In this document: positions 36,696 to 45,775 of the stretch, piece by piece
Layout of the letters: the number at the start of each line of letters is the position of its first letter
Numbering within the stretch: the first letter of the stretch is position 1
From: UBA11986 sp963734955
GTDB lineage: Bacteria; Bacteroidota; Ignavibacteria; UBA10030; UBA6906
DNA length: 64,000 nucleotides
Assembly (NCBI GenBank): GCA_963734955.1
Contig: CAVTJO010000016.1
Coordinates: 62,001-126,000 of the forward strand
Direction: 5' to 3'
Translations under genes and position numbers: made by a program
Notes under the pieces: generated by a model
Told to the model about the DNA's origin: nothing
Seen by the model: only the letters and a program-made list of their open reading frames with translations
Database searches by the model: none

Positions 36696-36935
36696 AATCT
36701 CGGGATCAGCAAAACCTCTGCATGCCCTCTCCAGATCCCGGACAAAACGGACGTACGAGTTCTTTTAAAAAATAATGTTCAATTGGTTTTTGTTTTTTCT
36801 GGGTACACCAAAACCGATAAGACTGTTCCAGCGCGTAACCGCAGCCTCATTCCTTTTCTATTCAGCAGTATCTCAACTTTTGATTTCACCCTTTGTACAT
36901 GAAGCAGCATTGCTGTTTTCTTGAGGTGTAATTCC

Positions 36936-37727
36936 ATGGCTGAGGATCAAAACATAAACGCTCCGGAGAGTTCAACAGAGAACAAGGCTCCGGCGGCGCG
37001 GAGATCGTTACCTCCGTTGCGGTCGGCTCCCGGTAGTGCATCGCGTGCTCCGTTGCCTTCTGTACAGTCTGGCACCACACCTCTCCCGCGTCCCCCGGCA
37101 ATTCCGGCATCACCGAAACCTGCAGAAGTAGCTTCGGGACCGCCACCCTCTGTAGCTTTACCAACGCCCTCAGTCAGACCAGCCCCGCCAAAAGTTCTCA
37201 AGCCGAAGCAGGACAAACCGCCTGAAGACGATCAAGGTGTGTGGCGAATGAGCCGGAAGAACTTCCTCAACGTGGCGGGATGGTTTGCATTTTTCAGCTT
37301 CCTTGGGACGGCAACGCTCGGCGCAATTCGATTGATGGTCCCAAGAGTGTTGTATGAACAGCCGTCTGCGTTCAAGGCGGGCTTTCCACAGGACTACGTT
37401 ATTGGGGAAGTGAATGAGAAGTACAAAGACGAGTACAGAGTTTGGATTGTACGTGAGGCCGATGGGTTCTATGCGCTCCTTGCAATCTGCACTCATCTCG
37501 GATGCACGCCTCGTTGGCTCGCCGCGGAAAACAAGTTCAAGTGTCCCTGTCATGGAAGCGGCTACCACAAGGATGGGATCAACTTTGAGGGACCGACGCC
37601 GCGTCCACTGGAGCGGCTCAAGATTACGCTTGCTGACGACGGCCAGATTCTCATCGATCGGGCCGTGAAGTTCCTGTATGAGAAGCAGGAATGGTCAAAG
37701 CCGGGAGCGTTTTTGAAGTACAGCTAA
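36936..37727 (+). CDS. Rieske iron-sulfur protein of a cytochrome bc-type complex
   Basis: [2Fe-2S] subunit that takes electrons from quinol. 263 residues: a long Pro/Ala-rich cytoplasmic N terminus (about 1-100), one transmembrane anchor (around 108-135, NFLNVAGWFAFFSFLGTATLG) preceded by SRK, and the Rieske fold with ligands in CTHLGC and CPCHGSGY. The ATG at 36936 is preferred over one at 36921 because GAGGTG lies upstream. The extended Pro-rich N terminus is unusual compared with the short tails of most Rieske proteins. First gene of the supercluster. Confidence 0.92.
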   Translation: MAEDQNINAPESSTENKAPAARRSLPPLRSAPGSASRAPLPSVQSGTTPLPRPPAIPASPKPAEVASGPPPSVALPTPSVRPAPPKVLKPKQDKPPEDDQGVWRMSRKNFLNVAGWFAFFSFLGTATLGAIRLMVPRVLYEQPSAFKAGFPQDYVIGEVNEKYKDEYRVWIVREADGFYALLAICTHLGCTPRWLAAENKFKCPCHGSGYHKDGINFEGPTPRPLERLKITLADDGQILIDRAVKFLYEKQEWSKPGAFLKYS

Positions 37728-37766
37728 GGTATCACCCGTTCGTTGTCATAGGCATTGGAGTCTGCT

Positions 37767-38558
37767 ATGCTCGGTATCATCGATCAGATGAAGGAAAAGA
37801 TGCAGAAGACGGAGGTGTATAAGTCCATCTTCCGGCACTCCTATCAGGATACCCAGCGCAACCGTGCGCTGCAGATCGTCGACAACGTGTTCCTCCATCT
37901 TCATCCGGTACGCATCAGCAGGCATGCAACGAATATCGGCTATACATGGGGTATGGGAGGAATTACATTCCTCCTTTTTATTGTACTCACCGTAACGGGT
38001 GTCATCCTCATGTTCTATTACCGGCCCGCCGCCGAGTATGCCTATGACGACATGAAGTACCTCATGAACGATGTTGCCTTCGGTCCACTCATGCGCAATA
38101 TGCACCGGTGGGCTGCACACGCAATGGTGATCACCGTGATGCTGCACATGTTCCGCGTATTTCTCACCGGCTCGTACAAGCCTCCACGTCAATTCAATTG
38201 GGTCATCGGGGTTGTTCTTCTTACGCTCACGCTATTTTTGAGCTTTACGGGATATCTCCTTCCGTGGGATCAACTTTCCATCTGGGCTGTCACGGTCGGC
38301 ACAAATATGGCTCGAGCGACCCCGTTGCTCGGACATGAAGGTCCTTTCGGCCCCGAGCTCGGGATGAAAATCAACAACGACGTGAGGTTTGTGCTGCTCG
38401 GCGGCACGCAGGTCGGCCCCCCGACTCTTCTGCGGTTCTATGTGCTCCATTGCATTTTTCTTCCGCTCATCGGTTCAGTCTTGATGGTGGTTCACTTCTG
38501 GAGGGTACGAAAAGACGGCGGCATCTCCGGTCCCGATGTGAATGACAAGAACGTCTGA
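37767..38558 (+). CDS. Cytochrome b, N-terminal (b6-like) subunit
   Basis: Membrane subunit carrying both b hemes, 263 residues. The two helix-B histidines are in MHRWAAHAMVITVMLHMFRV and the helix-D pair in VLHCIFLPLIGSVLMVVHFWRV; the Qo-side GYLLPWDQLSIWAVTVGT motif is present. It ends after helix D, as in split b6/subunit IV arrangements. ATG at 37767 chosen; a TTG at 37755 is possible. Followed by the C-terminal half as a separate gene. Confidence 0.92.
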   Translation: MLGIIDQMKEKMQKTEVYKSIFRHSYQDTQRNRALQIVDNVFLHLHPVRISRHATNIGYTWGMGGITFLLFIVLTVTGVILMFYYRPAAEYAYDDMKYLMNDVAFGPLMRNMHRWAAHAMVITVMLHMFRVFLTGSYKPPRQFNWVIGVVLLTLTLFLSFTGYLLPWDQLSIWAVTVGTNMARATPLLGHEGPFGPELGMKINNDVRFVLLGGTQVGPPTLLRFYVLHCIFLPLIGSVLMVVHFWRVRKDGGISGPDVNDKNV

Positions 38559-38587
38559 TCATCCACCACTCTTGCTGATCGCATCCA

Positions 38588-39475
38588 ATGCAATACCTTC
38601 TTAAGATTATCTCGAAACCGGACAACGTTCCGATTCTCTTGATGCTGTTCCTGACAATCTTCTACACGGCATACTCGTTCAGGAAGGCGATAAGGAATGA
38701 CCGGCAAGGGTTCTCGGATGAGTCCAGGCTTGCCGACAAGGTGCAGGTGTGGCCCTATCTTGTGAAAGTGGAATTCCTCGCCGCAATTCTTGTCATGGTC
38801 ATTCTGACGTTCTGGTCGTTCCTGTTGAATGCTCCGCTTGAACAACCTGCGAACCCCTCGCTGACGCCGAATCCTTCGAAGGCGCCCTGGTACTTCCTCG
38901 GCCTGCAGGAGATTCTTGTCTATTTCGACCCGTGGATTGCAGGCGTGATGATCCCGACATTGATCATCATCGGACTGGCTGCCATTCCATATATCGACAT
39001 CAACCCCAAAGGAAACGGCTATTACACTTTTAAGGAGCGTAAGTTTGCCATCCTGACATTCTGCGCCGGCTTCCTTATTCTCTGGGTATCGCTGATCGTA
39101 CTGGGTACGTTCTTCCGCGGCCCCGGATGGAATCTCTTCTTCCCATGGGAATACTGGGATACGCATCGTGTTGTCGCCCTCACGAACGTTGATTTCACCG
39201 AGTTCTTCTTTCACGTTCCTACAAGGTTTGTCGACGGGTCACTCAATCCTCTCGCCATGCTGATAGGTTCGGCAACCGTTGTACTATGGTATGGTATGGC
39301 GGTGATTTACTATTTTTGGAAAAGAAACACAGACTTCATGAAGAAACTCGGGCTGCTCCGTTACAGCATTGTCGCATTCCTGTTTGTGACGATGATGGCG
39401 CTTCCTGCGAAAATCATTCTGAGGATTGCCCTGAATATCAAGTACATTCTCGTCACACCATTCTTCAACATTTGA
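38588..39475 (+). CDS. Cytochrome b, C-terminal (subunit IV-like) subunit
   Basis: 295-residue membrane protein corresponding to the C-terminal half of cytochrome b. The motif NPSKAPWYFLGLQEILVYFD replaces the canonical PEWY Qo-site tetrapeptide, with the glutamate changed (KAPWY). Six or seven hydrophobic helices, more than the three of plant subunit IV; extra helices lie at the C terminus. Together with the previous two genes it forms the quinol-oxidising core. Confidence 0.87.
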   Translation: MQYLLKIISKPDNVPILLMLFLTIFYTAYSFRKAIRNDRQGFSDESRLADKVQVWPYLVKVEFLAAILVMVILTFWSFLLNAPLEQPANPSLTPNPSKAPWYFLGLQEILVYFDPWIAGVMIPTLIIIGLAAIPYIDINPKGNGYYTFKERKFAILTFCAGFLILWVSLIVLGTFFRGPGWNLFFPWEYWDTHRVVALTNVDFTEFFFHVPTRFVDGSLNPLAMLIGSATVVLWYGMAVIYYFWKRNTDFMKKLGLLRYSIVAFLFVTMMALPAKIILRIALNIKYILVTPFFNI

Positions 39476-39535
39476 TCGTGCGAACAACCTGTCCGGCGTT
39501 TTCACATTCTTGGATTCTGGTCAAGGAGATTCTCG

Positions 39536-42148
39536 TTGCCTGAGAAACGTGCGCATATTCCGATTGAGCAACGCAACTATAGCGTCTACTACGTTGTGTT
39601 TTCCGGCCTACTGTTTCTTGGAACGATGTGGGCAGTGGTCGATGAAGTGTCGACACGCCGTCCGTGGAAGGAGGAGCAAAAGCGATATCTCGTGCTCGCC
39701 GAGAAAAGGGTACAGGACCAGATTGTGCAGGCAGCAGCCGATGTGGATTCTTCAGCCCTTGCCGAGGCCGATGCCAAAGTACAGGCGGCAAGAGATTCAA
39801 TGGCAGGGGCGGCGTACGGCAACCTGATGAATGCATACGATCAGACCCTGGAACATCTTGCCAACGAGACAAGGGAATACCAGTTTGCCAAGAGCAGGGG
39901 CGACGAGGCATACTATTTCTATAAGCGCTCCCTGCACCGGGGTGCTGATGACCCGAAAGAGAAGTCCAAGCTGGATGAGAACGAAAAGGAAATGGCGCAA
40001 CATCAAGCTGTCATCACGGTTCTGGAAGGAACAAGAGATTCACTCTTCAAACGAATCAGCACGTACAGGACGGCGTTTCGGGTTGCGCAGAATTCGCATG
40101 CCGATCTTCTGAAGAAAGTGGACAAGTGGCAGACCAAGTTGAAGAATCTCGAAACGTCCCCGATCGAAATCAAGCAGGTGATGCTGCTCGACTATGACCG
40201 GAATCCGTTCAACGATCCCAAGGCGCGCATCGATCGTTGTCAGACGTGCCATCTCGGGTGGAACGAAGACGTGATGGAGGATGCACCCGAGCCTTACAAG
40301 AAACATCCGCTTCCGGAACTCCTGAAGATTCACAACCCGGAAACATTCGGGTGTACCCCGTGCCATCGCGGGCAAGGCCCGGCGCTGACCGCAGGTATGG
40401 CCCACGGCGACGACGACGAATACTGGGAAAATCCGCTGCTCAAGGGCAAGGATGTGTGGGCAGCCTGCAATGAGTGCCACGAGAATCAGAGTGCTCTCAA
40501 ATACGCTCCCGAGTTCACGCACGCAAAACGACTGATGATTGACTCGGGGTGCCATGGTTGCCACGAGATCCAGGGCTACACCGACCTTCCGAAGATCGGA
40601 CCTGAGTTGGGTCGGATCGCGTACAAGACAAATCCTGAGTGGATATTCCGTTGGGTGAAGAACCCCAAGGAATACAACCCCCATACCCGGATGCCGAACT
40701 TCAGGTTTTCCGATGAACAAGCTGAGGCGGTGACCGCATATCTGATGAGCGTTTCGGGAAAGAGTGATTTCGAATATGCAAAAGGTGCATATGTGGGCGG
40801 AGACGCACAACGGGGACAACACATCGTTGAATCCGTGGGTTGCCTGGCCTGTCACGCTGTCGGCGAGAACACGAAAGTGCGGGCCACGCGGGGCACGAGC
40901 TACGATATTGCCCCGGAACTGACGCGGGTCGGAAGCAAGGTGCATCCGGATTGGGTGTATGACTGGATTCGGAACCCCCGGCACTACAATCCAACGACAA
41001 AGATGCCCAATCTCCGTTTGACAGACGGTGAAGCGAGGGATGTTGTCGCGTATCTGATGACACTAAAAGATGAACGCGTATTTGAAGAGAAGAACATCGA
41101 TCTGACTTCGGCAGCGCTCATTAAGAACGGCGAGAACACCATCCGGGAATTCGGGTGCAACGGCTGTCATGTCATTCCAGGCATGGAAAAGGAGGGAAGA
41201 GTCAGTGTTTCGCTCTCGAACTTCGGCCGAAAGAGAGTGGAGGAAATGGACTTCGGCGACACGAAGGTGCCTCACACATGGAGCGATTGGGTGTTCAACA
41301 AACTGAAGAACTCCCGCGTCTTTCAAACGGACCGCATCGTACAAAAGATGCCCGTGTTTGCGTTCAGCGACAGCGAAATTACTTCTCTCCGGATGTTTCT
41401 TCTTGGAGAAACAAAGGATGAACCGGACAAGAAGTTCATCGAGGCGTTTGATAAGAAGCAACAAAATATAGAGGCCGGCCGCCGGCTGACAGTGCAATAC
41501 AATTGCCAGCAGTGCCACCAACTGGAGAACTATGGCATGTTCATCAGTGCGGCAATCGGCGACGAGCAGGCGTTCCTTCCGCCGATCATCACGGGGGAAG
41601 GAAGGAAGGTGCAGGAACAATGGCTTCATGATTTCTTGAAGAATCCTTCGACGGTCGGAAAGCCGAATTCCATCAGGCCGTGGATTCCAACTCGAATGCC
41701 CACGTTCAGTTTCACCGATGATGAAATAAGCACGATCACAAAGTATTTCCTTGGACTGAGCGACCTGGAGCTCGAGATTAGAGACTACGCATCGTATCAA
41801 CCAGACAAGACGCTCTTGCCCTTCGGGAAGAGCATGTTCAATGACCTGCAGTGCATAAAATGTCACCCCACCGGGAACATTACTCCATCACCGAACAGCG
41901 AAAGCACCCAGGGACTTGCTCCGAACCTCACGAAGGCCAGGGATCGCCTGAAGCCCGAGTGGATTGTGGAGTGGCTTGCGGACCCCAACAAGATCCAGGA
42001 GGGCACAAGGATGCCATCGTTTTGGCCGGATGGCCAGTCGCCGCTACCTGACGTGCTCGGTGGAGATGCAAAAAAGCAGATGATGGCGGTACGGGATTAT
42101 GTCATAAGTATTGGCCAGCCACCTCGACCACAGGTGGCATCAAAATAG
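39536..42148 (+). CDS. Membrane-anchored octaheme c-type cytochrome
   Basis: 870 residues, TTG start with AAGGAG seven bases before it. One N-terminal transmembrane segment (about 16-36), a long charged, coiled-coil-prone region (50-220), then eight CxxCH heme sites: CQTCH (Cys235), CTPCH, CNECH, CHGCH, CLACH, CNGCH, CQQCH and CIKCH (Cys773). Five 'MP' motifs (TRMPNF, TKMPNL, QKMPVF, TRMPTF, TRMPSF) are likely distal methionine ligands, so the protein looks like a string of monoheme domains plus bis-His type hemes. By position it should replace cytochrome c1/f and carry electrons from the bc core to the oxidase. That role is inferred. Confidence 0.88.
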   Translation: MPEKRAHIPIEQRNYSVYYVVFSGLLFLGTMWAVVDEVSTRRPWKEEQKRYLVLAEKRVQDQIVQAAADVDSSALAEADAKVQAARDSMAGAAYGNLMNAYDQTLEHLANETREYQFAKSRGDEAYYFYKRSLHRGADDPKEKSKLDENEKEMAQHQAVITVLEGTRDSLFKRISTYRTAFRVAQNSHADLLKKVDKWQTKLKNLETSPIEIKQVMLLDYDRNPFNDPKARIDRCQTCHLGWNEDVMEDAPEPYKKHPLPELLKIHNPETFGCTPCHRGQGPALTAGMAHGDDDEYWENPLLKGKDVWAACNECHENQSALKYAPEFTHAKRLMIDSGCHGCHEIQGYTDLPKIGPELGRIAYKTNPEWIFRWVKNPKEYNPHTRMPNFRFSDEQAEAVTAYLMSVSGKSDFEYAKGAYVGGDAQRGQHIVESVGCLACHAVGENTKVRATRGTSYDIAPELTRVGSKVHPDWVYDWIRNPRHYNPTTKMPNLRLTDGEARDVVAYLMTLKDERVFEEKNIDLTSAALIKNGENTIREFGCNGCHVIPGMEKEGRVSVSLSNFGRKRVEEMDFGDTKVPHTWSDWVFNKLKNSRVFQTDRIVQKMPVFAFSDSEITSLRMFLLGETKDEPDKKFIEAFDKKQQNIEAGRRLTVQYNCQQCHQLENYGMFISAAIGDEQAFLPPIITGEGRKVQEQWLHDFLKNPSTVGKPNSIRPWIPTRMPTFSFTDDEISTITKYFLGLSDLELEIRDYASYQPDKTLLPFGKSMFNDLQCIKCHPTGNITPSPNSESTQGLAPNLTKARDRLKPEWIVEWLADPNKIQEGTRMPSFWPDGQSPLPDVLGGDAKKQMMAVRDYVISIGQPPRPQVASK

Positions 42149-42193
42149 GATAGAATTCATTTCATCAAACTCATCATAAATATCGGAGGTATA

Positions 42194-42889
42194 ATGAAAC
42201 ATCTTCTGAACCTTGCAGTTGTTACGGCGTGTCTTGGAGGCTTTGCAGTGGCTGGCGATTTGACGGGAAAGGTCTCGTTCGAGGGAGCCGCCCCAAAGAT
42301 GGCGCGCATCAATATGGGCGCTGATCCTGTTTGCATGAAGGCGCACACGACACCGATGTTTAGTGAGGAAGTTGTTGTCAACAAGAATGGCACTCTGAAG
42401 AATGTCATCGTCTATGTCAAGGATGGACTGAACGGCAAGAAGTTCTCTCCTCCGTCAACTGCGGCAGTGTTTGACCAAAAAGGATGTGAATACATTCCCC
42501 ATGTGCTGGCATTTCAGACAGGCCAGGAACTCGAGGTGGTGAATAGCGATCCGACGCTTCACAATGTGCATTCCCTCTCCAAGGACAACCCGCCGTTCAA
42601 TACCGCCCAGCCGGGCAAGAACGTCAACACATTACACAAGAAGTTTGACAAACCGGAACTTTTCAAGGTGAAATGTGAAGTTCATACCTGGATGAACGCC
42701 TACATGGGTGTTTTCAACAACCCCTTCTTTGCAGTGACGGGTGATGATGGCACATTCGATCTGAAAAAACTCCCCGCCGGAGATTACACGATCGAAGCCT
42801 GGCACGAGAAATACGGCACCCAGACAATGAAGGTGAAGGTCCCGGCCACCGGTGAGGCCAAGGTGGATTTCAAGTACGCGGCGAAGTAA
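42194..42889 (+). CDS. Exported cupredoxin-like protein with C-terminal carboxypeptidase-regulatory-like domain
   Basis: 231 residues, start preceded by GGAGG. Signal peptide of 20 residues (ending FAVAG). Central domain has the pattern of a type I copper site: His in PTLHNVHSL and Cys-x2-His-x-Trp-Met in KCEVHTWMNAYM. The last 60 residues (GDDGTFDLKKLPAGDYTIEAWHEKYG) form a small beta-sandwich of the carboxypeptidase-regulatory type. Lying between the octaheme cytochrome and the oxidase, it is a plausible periplasmic electron carrier. Copper binding is not proven. Confidence 0.78.
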   Translation: MKHLLNLAVVTACLGGFAVAGDLTGKVSFEGAAPKMARINMGADPVCMKAHTTPMFSEEVVVNKNGTLKNVIVYVKDGLNGKKFSPPSTAAVFDQKGCEYIPHVLAFQTGQELEVVNSDPTLHNVHSLSKDNPPFNTAQPGKNVNTLHKKFDKPELFKVKCEVHTWMNAYMGVFNNPFFAVTGDDGTFDLKKLPAGDYTIEAWHEKYGTQTMKVKVPATGEAKVDFKYAAK

Positions 42890-42920
42890 CAGCGATCTTC
42901 CCAGAAAGGAATCATCACAC

Positions 42921-44717
42921 GTGGACCAAAGTAGCCCACACGGCGCCGTAAGCGCTGCACATACAGTACACGAGATGCACCATGATGAGAACATCCATCC
43001 CGGTTTCTGGCGAAAGTATGTGTTCTCCACCGACCACAAGGTGATCGGTATCCAGTATGGCATTACGGCATTGCTCTTTCTTCTTTTTGGCTTCACCCTG
43101 ATGATGATTATGCGATGGCAGCTTGCGTATCCGGGTCAGGCGTTCCCGATCACCTGGCTTGCCCATCTCATCGGACAGAATAACATGCCGGACGGTATCA
43201 TGCTTCCCGAATACTACAATCAGCTCGGGGCAATGCATGGTACCATCATGGTGTTCCTTGGAGTTGTTCCGCTTGCCGTCGGAGCGTTCGGCAATTATGT
43301 GATGCCGCTTCAAATCGGTGCAATCGACATGGCGTTCCCAAAGCTGAACATGATGAGCTACTGGGTGTACTTTCTGGGCGGCGTCACAATGCTGACAAGT
43401 TTCTTCGTCCCTGGCGGCGCAGCAAACTCAGGCTGGACATCGTATGCACCGCTTTCGGTTATCGCGACCACAGGGCAAACGATGTGGCTCATCGGGATGA
43501 TATTCCTGATCACGTCGTCACTTCTCGGCTCGGTGAATTTTATTGTGACGATTATTCAGCTAAGAGCGAAGGGTCTTACGTTCATGCGACTGCCGATGTT
43601 CGTATGGGCCCAGTTCGTTACGTCCTTTCTGCTGCTCCTTGCATTTCCACCGTTGGAGGCTGCCGGAGTTCTTCAACTCATGGATCGACTTGCCGGCACG
43701 AGCTTCTTTTTGCCCAGCGGGTTGGTGGTTTCAGGACAACCACTTGGCGTGAGTGGGGGAGGGAGTCCGTTGCTCTGGCAACACTTGTTCTGGTTTCTTG
43801 CTCACCCTGAAGTCTATGTGTTGATCCTACCGGCAATGGGTATCGTCGGGGAAGTAATCGCCAACAACACACGGAAACCGCTCTGGGGCTACAAGTCAAT
43901 CGTCTACTCGCTCATCTTTCTCGGGTTCATGTCATTCATCGTCTGGGCACACCACATGTTCCTCACCGGGATGGGAACAGCGATCAGCTCGTTTTTTCAG
44001 ACAACGACCATGATTATATCGATCCCCTCTGTTATTGTTCTCACGGCGCTTCTGCTGTCATTGTGGGGCGGCTCGATCAGGTTTACGACACCCATGCTCT
44101 TTGCCCTGGCATTTCTTCCAATGTTTGCCATCGGAGGACTGACCGGGTTGCCGTTGGGCCTCAACGTTTCGGATATTGCCCTGCATGACACGTACTATGT
44201 CATCGGCCATTTTCATTATGTTGTCGCTCCGGGAACGCTGATGGCGCTCTTCGCCGGGATCTACTATTGGTTTCCAAAGGCAACGGGGAGAAAGATGAGT
44301 GATGTCCTTGGAAGGATACACTTTTGGGGCTCCATCGTATTTCTCAATGGTGTTTTCATGCCGATGTTTATCGTAGGCCTGGCTAATGTTTCTCGTCGCC
44401 TGTACGATGGCGGAGCGCAGTATGCACATGCCCAGGGGGTGCTCCACTGGAATGAATTCATGTCCATTTCGGCATGGTGCCTGGGTCTCGCACAAATCCC
44501 GTTCATCATCAACTTCTTCTGGAGCATGAAGAAGGGGAAGAAGGTCTCGTCAAATCCATGGGATGCAACCACGCTTGATTGGGCCGCGACCTCGTCGCCG
44601 CCACTGGCTCATGGAAACTTCGAGACTATTCCGGAAGTCCATCGCGGCCCGTACGACTACAGCGTTCCGGGTGCGAAACGGGACTTCATACCTCAGAACC
44701 ACCTCGTGGAGGCATAG
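42921..44717 (+). CDS. ctaD: Cytochrome c oxidase subunit I (A-type heme-copper oxidase)
   Basis: Catalytic subunit reducing oxygen to water and pumping protons; 598 residues, twelve helices. Ligands and signatures: HPGFWRKYVFSTDHK at the N terminus, the CuB/Tyr motif in FWFLAHPEVYVLILPAMG, VWAHHMFLTGMG with two CuB histidines, and HDTYYVIGHFHYVV with the heme a3 and heme a histidines. The Glu in HPEVY marks the A1-like D-channel type. GTG start at 42921 with AAGGA upstream. A 64-residue C-terminal tail lies beyond the last helix. Confidence 0.96.
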   Translation: MDQSSPHGAVSAAHTVHEMHHDENIHPGFWRKYVFSTDHKVIGIQYGITALLFLLFGFTLMMIMRWQLAYPGQAFPITWLAHLIGQNNMPDGIMLPEYYNQLGAMHGTIMVFLGVVPLAVGAFGNYVMPLQIGAIDMAFPKLNMMSYWVYFLGGVTMLTSFFVPGGAANSGWTSYAPLSVIATTGQTMWLIGMIFLITSSLLGSVNFIVTIIQLRAKGLTFMRLPMFVWAQFVTSFLLLLAFPPLEAAGVLQLMDRLAGTSFFLPSGLVVSGQPLGVSGGGSPLLWQHLFWFLAHPEVYVLILPAMGIVGEVIANNTRKPLWGYKSIVYSLIFLGFMSFIVWAHHMFLTGMGTAISSFFQTTTMIISIPSVIVLTALLLSLWGGSIRFTTPMLFALAFLPMFAIGGLTGLPLGLNVSDIALHDTYYVIGHFHYVVAPGTLMALFAGIYYWFPKATGRKMSDVLGRIHFWGSIVFLNGVFMPMFIVGLANVSRRLYDGGAQYAHAQGVLHWNEFMSISAWCLGLAQIPFIINFFWSMKKGKKVSSNPWDATTLDWAATSSPPLAHGNFETIPEVHRGPYDYSVPGAKRDFIPQNHLVEA

Positions 44718-45456
44718 ATGCAGATCCCATATACTGAAACTGCTCGTGCAGACACGGGGCTGTTCAACGGAAAGCTCGGAATATGGCTGTTCCTCGCATC
44801 CGAGGTGATGTTGTTCGGGGCATTGTTCTCGACCTACGTTCTCCTGCGTGTAGGCGCGCCTGTTTGGCCGCATGGGTACACAATCCTGAACGTCCCGCTC
44901 GCAACGGTCAATACCATAATCTTGATTACGTCCAGCGTTACCATGGTGATGTCATGGGCGTCACTGATGATGAAGGAGTTCAGGAAATTCAGGATGTACA
45001 TGGGATTCACAATTCTGCTCGGGCTGGCATTTCTCACCGTCAAGTCGGTCGAGTACAAGGCAAAGTTCGTCCATTACGGCGTCACGCTTCATGATGGCAC
45101 CGAGATCACGGGGCATCTTGAAGAGGAGTCGGACGATCATATCATGTTGTTGCCCGATTCACAGGACGGGCAACAGCCGACAGCAATGCGCATCGAGCGA
45201 AGCCAGATTCAGCGACTCAGCAACTTCGGCCCGTGGTACAGCACATTTCTTGCGATCTACTTTACACTGACAGGACTTCATGGGCTTCACGTTATTGGCG
45301 GGATCATTGTGAACTCCTATCTCTGGACCGCGGGGGCGAAAATGTGGAAGACACAACCCAAGCGCTTCACCAATCGTGTGGAGATTGCCGGGCTTGTATT
45401 GGCACTTCGTTGACCTGGTCTGGATATTTTTGTTTCCGGTTCTCTATCTCTTGTAG
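44718..45456 (+). CDS. ctaE: Cytochrome c oxidase subunit III, with an inserted domain and one frameshift
   Basis: About 245 residues. Typical helices with GIWLFLASEVMLFGALFSTY, TGLHGLHVIGG and, after a +1 shift at 45394-45397, the normal end GLYWHFVDLVWIFLFPVLYLL. Between helix 4 (ending about residue 112) and the TGLHGLHV helix there is an extra segment of about 45 residues (118-164) with VTLHDGTEITGHLEEESDDH and RIERSQIQRL. It resembles the short beta module V-L-DGT-x-x-G-x(n)-D-x-I seen in some heme-binding proteins. Starts directly after the ctaD stop. Confidence 0.9.
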
Positions 45457-45464
45457 GAGGAATA

Positions 45465-45770
45465 ATGGATGCCCATGCCGAAGACATAAAAAAGCACGTC
45501 CGTGTTTACGTTACCGTGTTCGTAGCCCTGATGTTTCTTACACTCATCACGGTGACGGTGTCATATCTTCACCTGAGTGTCGGTGTGGCGATTACAGTTG
45601 CCCTGACCATCGCCGCCATCAAGGCATCTCTCGTTGCCAGTTATTTCATGCACTTGATATCCGAGAAGAAGCTCATTTATGCAACGCTCATTCTCACGGC
45701 GGTGTTCTTCGTCGCGTTGATGTCTCTCCCTGTATCCCATTTTCTTGACCCGATCCAATATCATCACTAG
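45465..45770 (+). CDS. ctaF: Cytochrome c oxidase subunit IV (bacterial type)
   Basis: 101 residues with three hydrophobic helices (18-38, 44-64, 72-92) and the family's IAAIKASLVASYFMHL segment. AGGAGG lies just before the ATG. Small accessory subunit that supports oxidase assembly. Confidence 0.85.
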   Translation: MDAHAEDIKKHVRVYVTVFVALMFLTLITVTVSYLHLSVGVAITVALTIAAIKASLVASYFMHLISEKKLIYATLILTAVFFVALMSLPVSHFLDPIQYHH

Positions 45771-45775
45771 AAACG

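Larger units (their letters stand above)
36518..36935. other. AT-rich divergent regulatory region
   Basis: About 420 bases between the divergent bshC and Rieske genes, clearly more AT-rich than the surroundings, with no open frame of note. It contains the minus-strand bshC promoter (36539-36567) and a candidate plus-strand promoter (36667-36695). The long 240-base leader between that promoter and the Rieske start holds T-rich tracts (36770-36800) but no hairpin I can call. Confidence 0.6.

Noticed and set aside
1695..45456. Programmed +1 ribosomal frameshifting as a common mechanism for the broken genes
   Set aside because: The shift sites share no slippery sequence, stop-codon context or downstream structure, they occur up to four times in one gene and one goes in the opposite direction.
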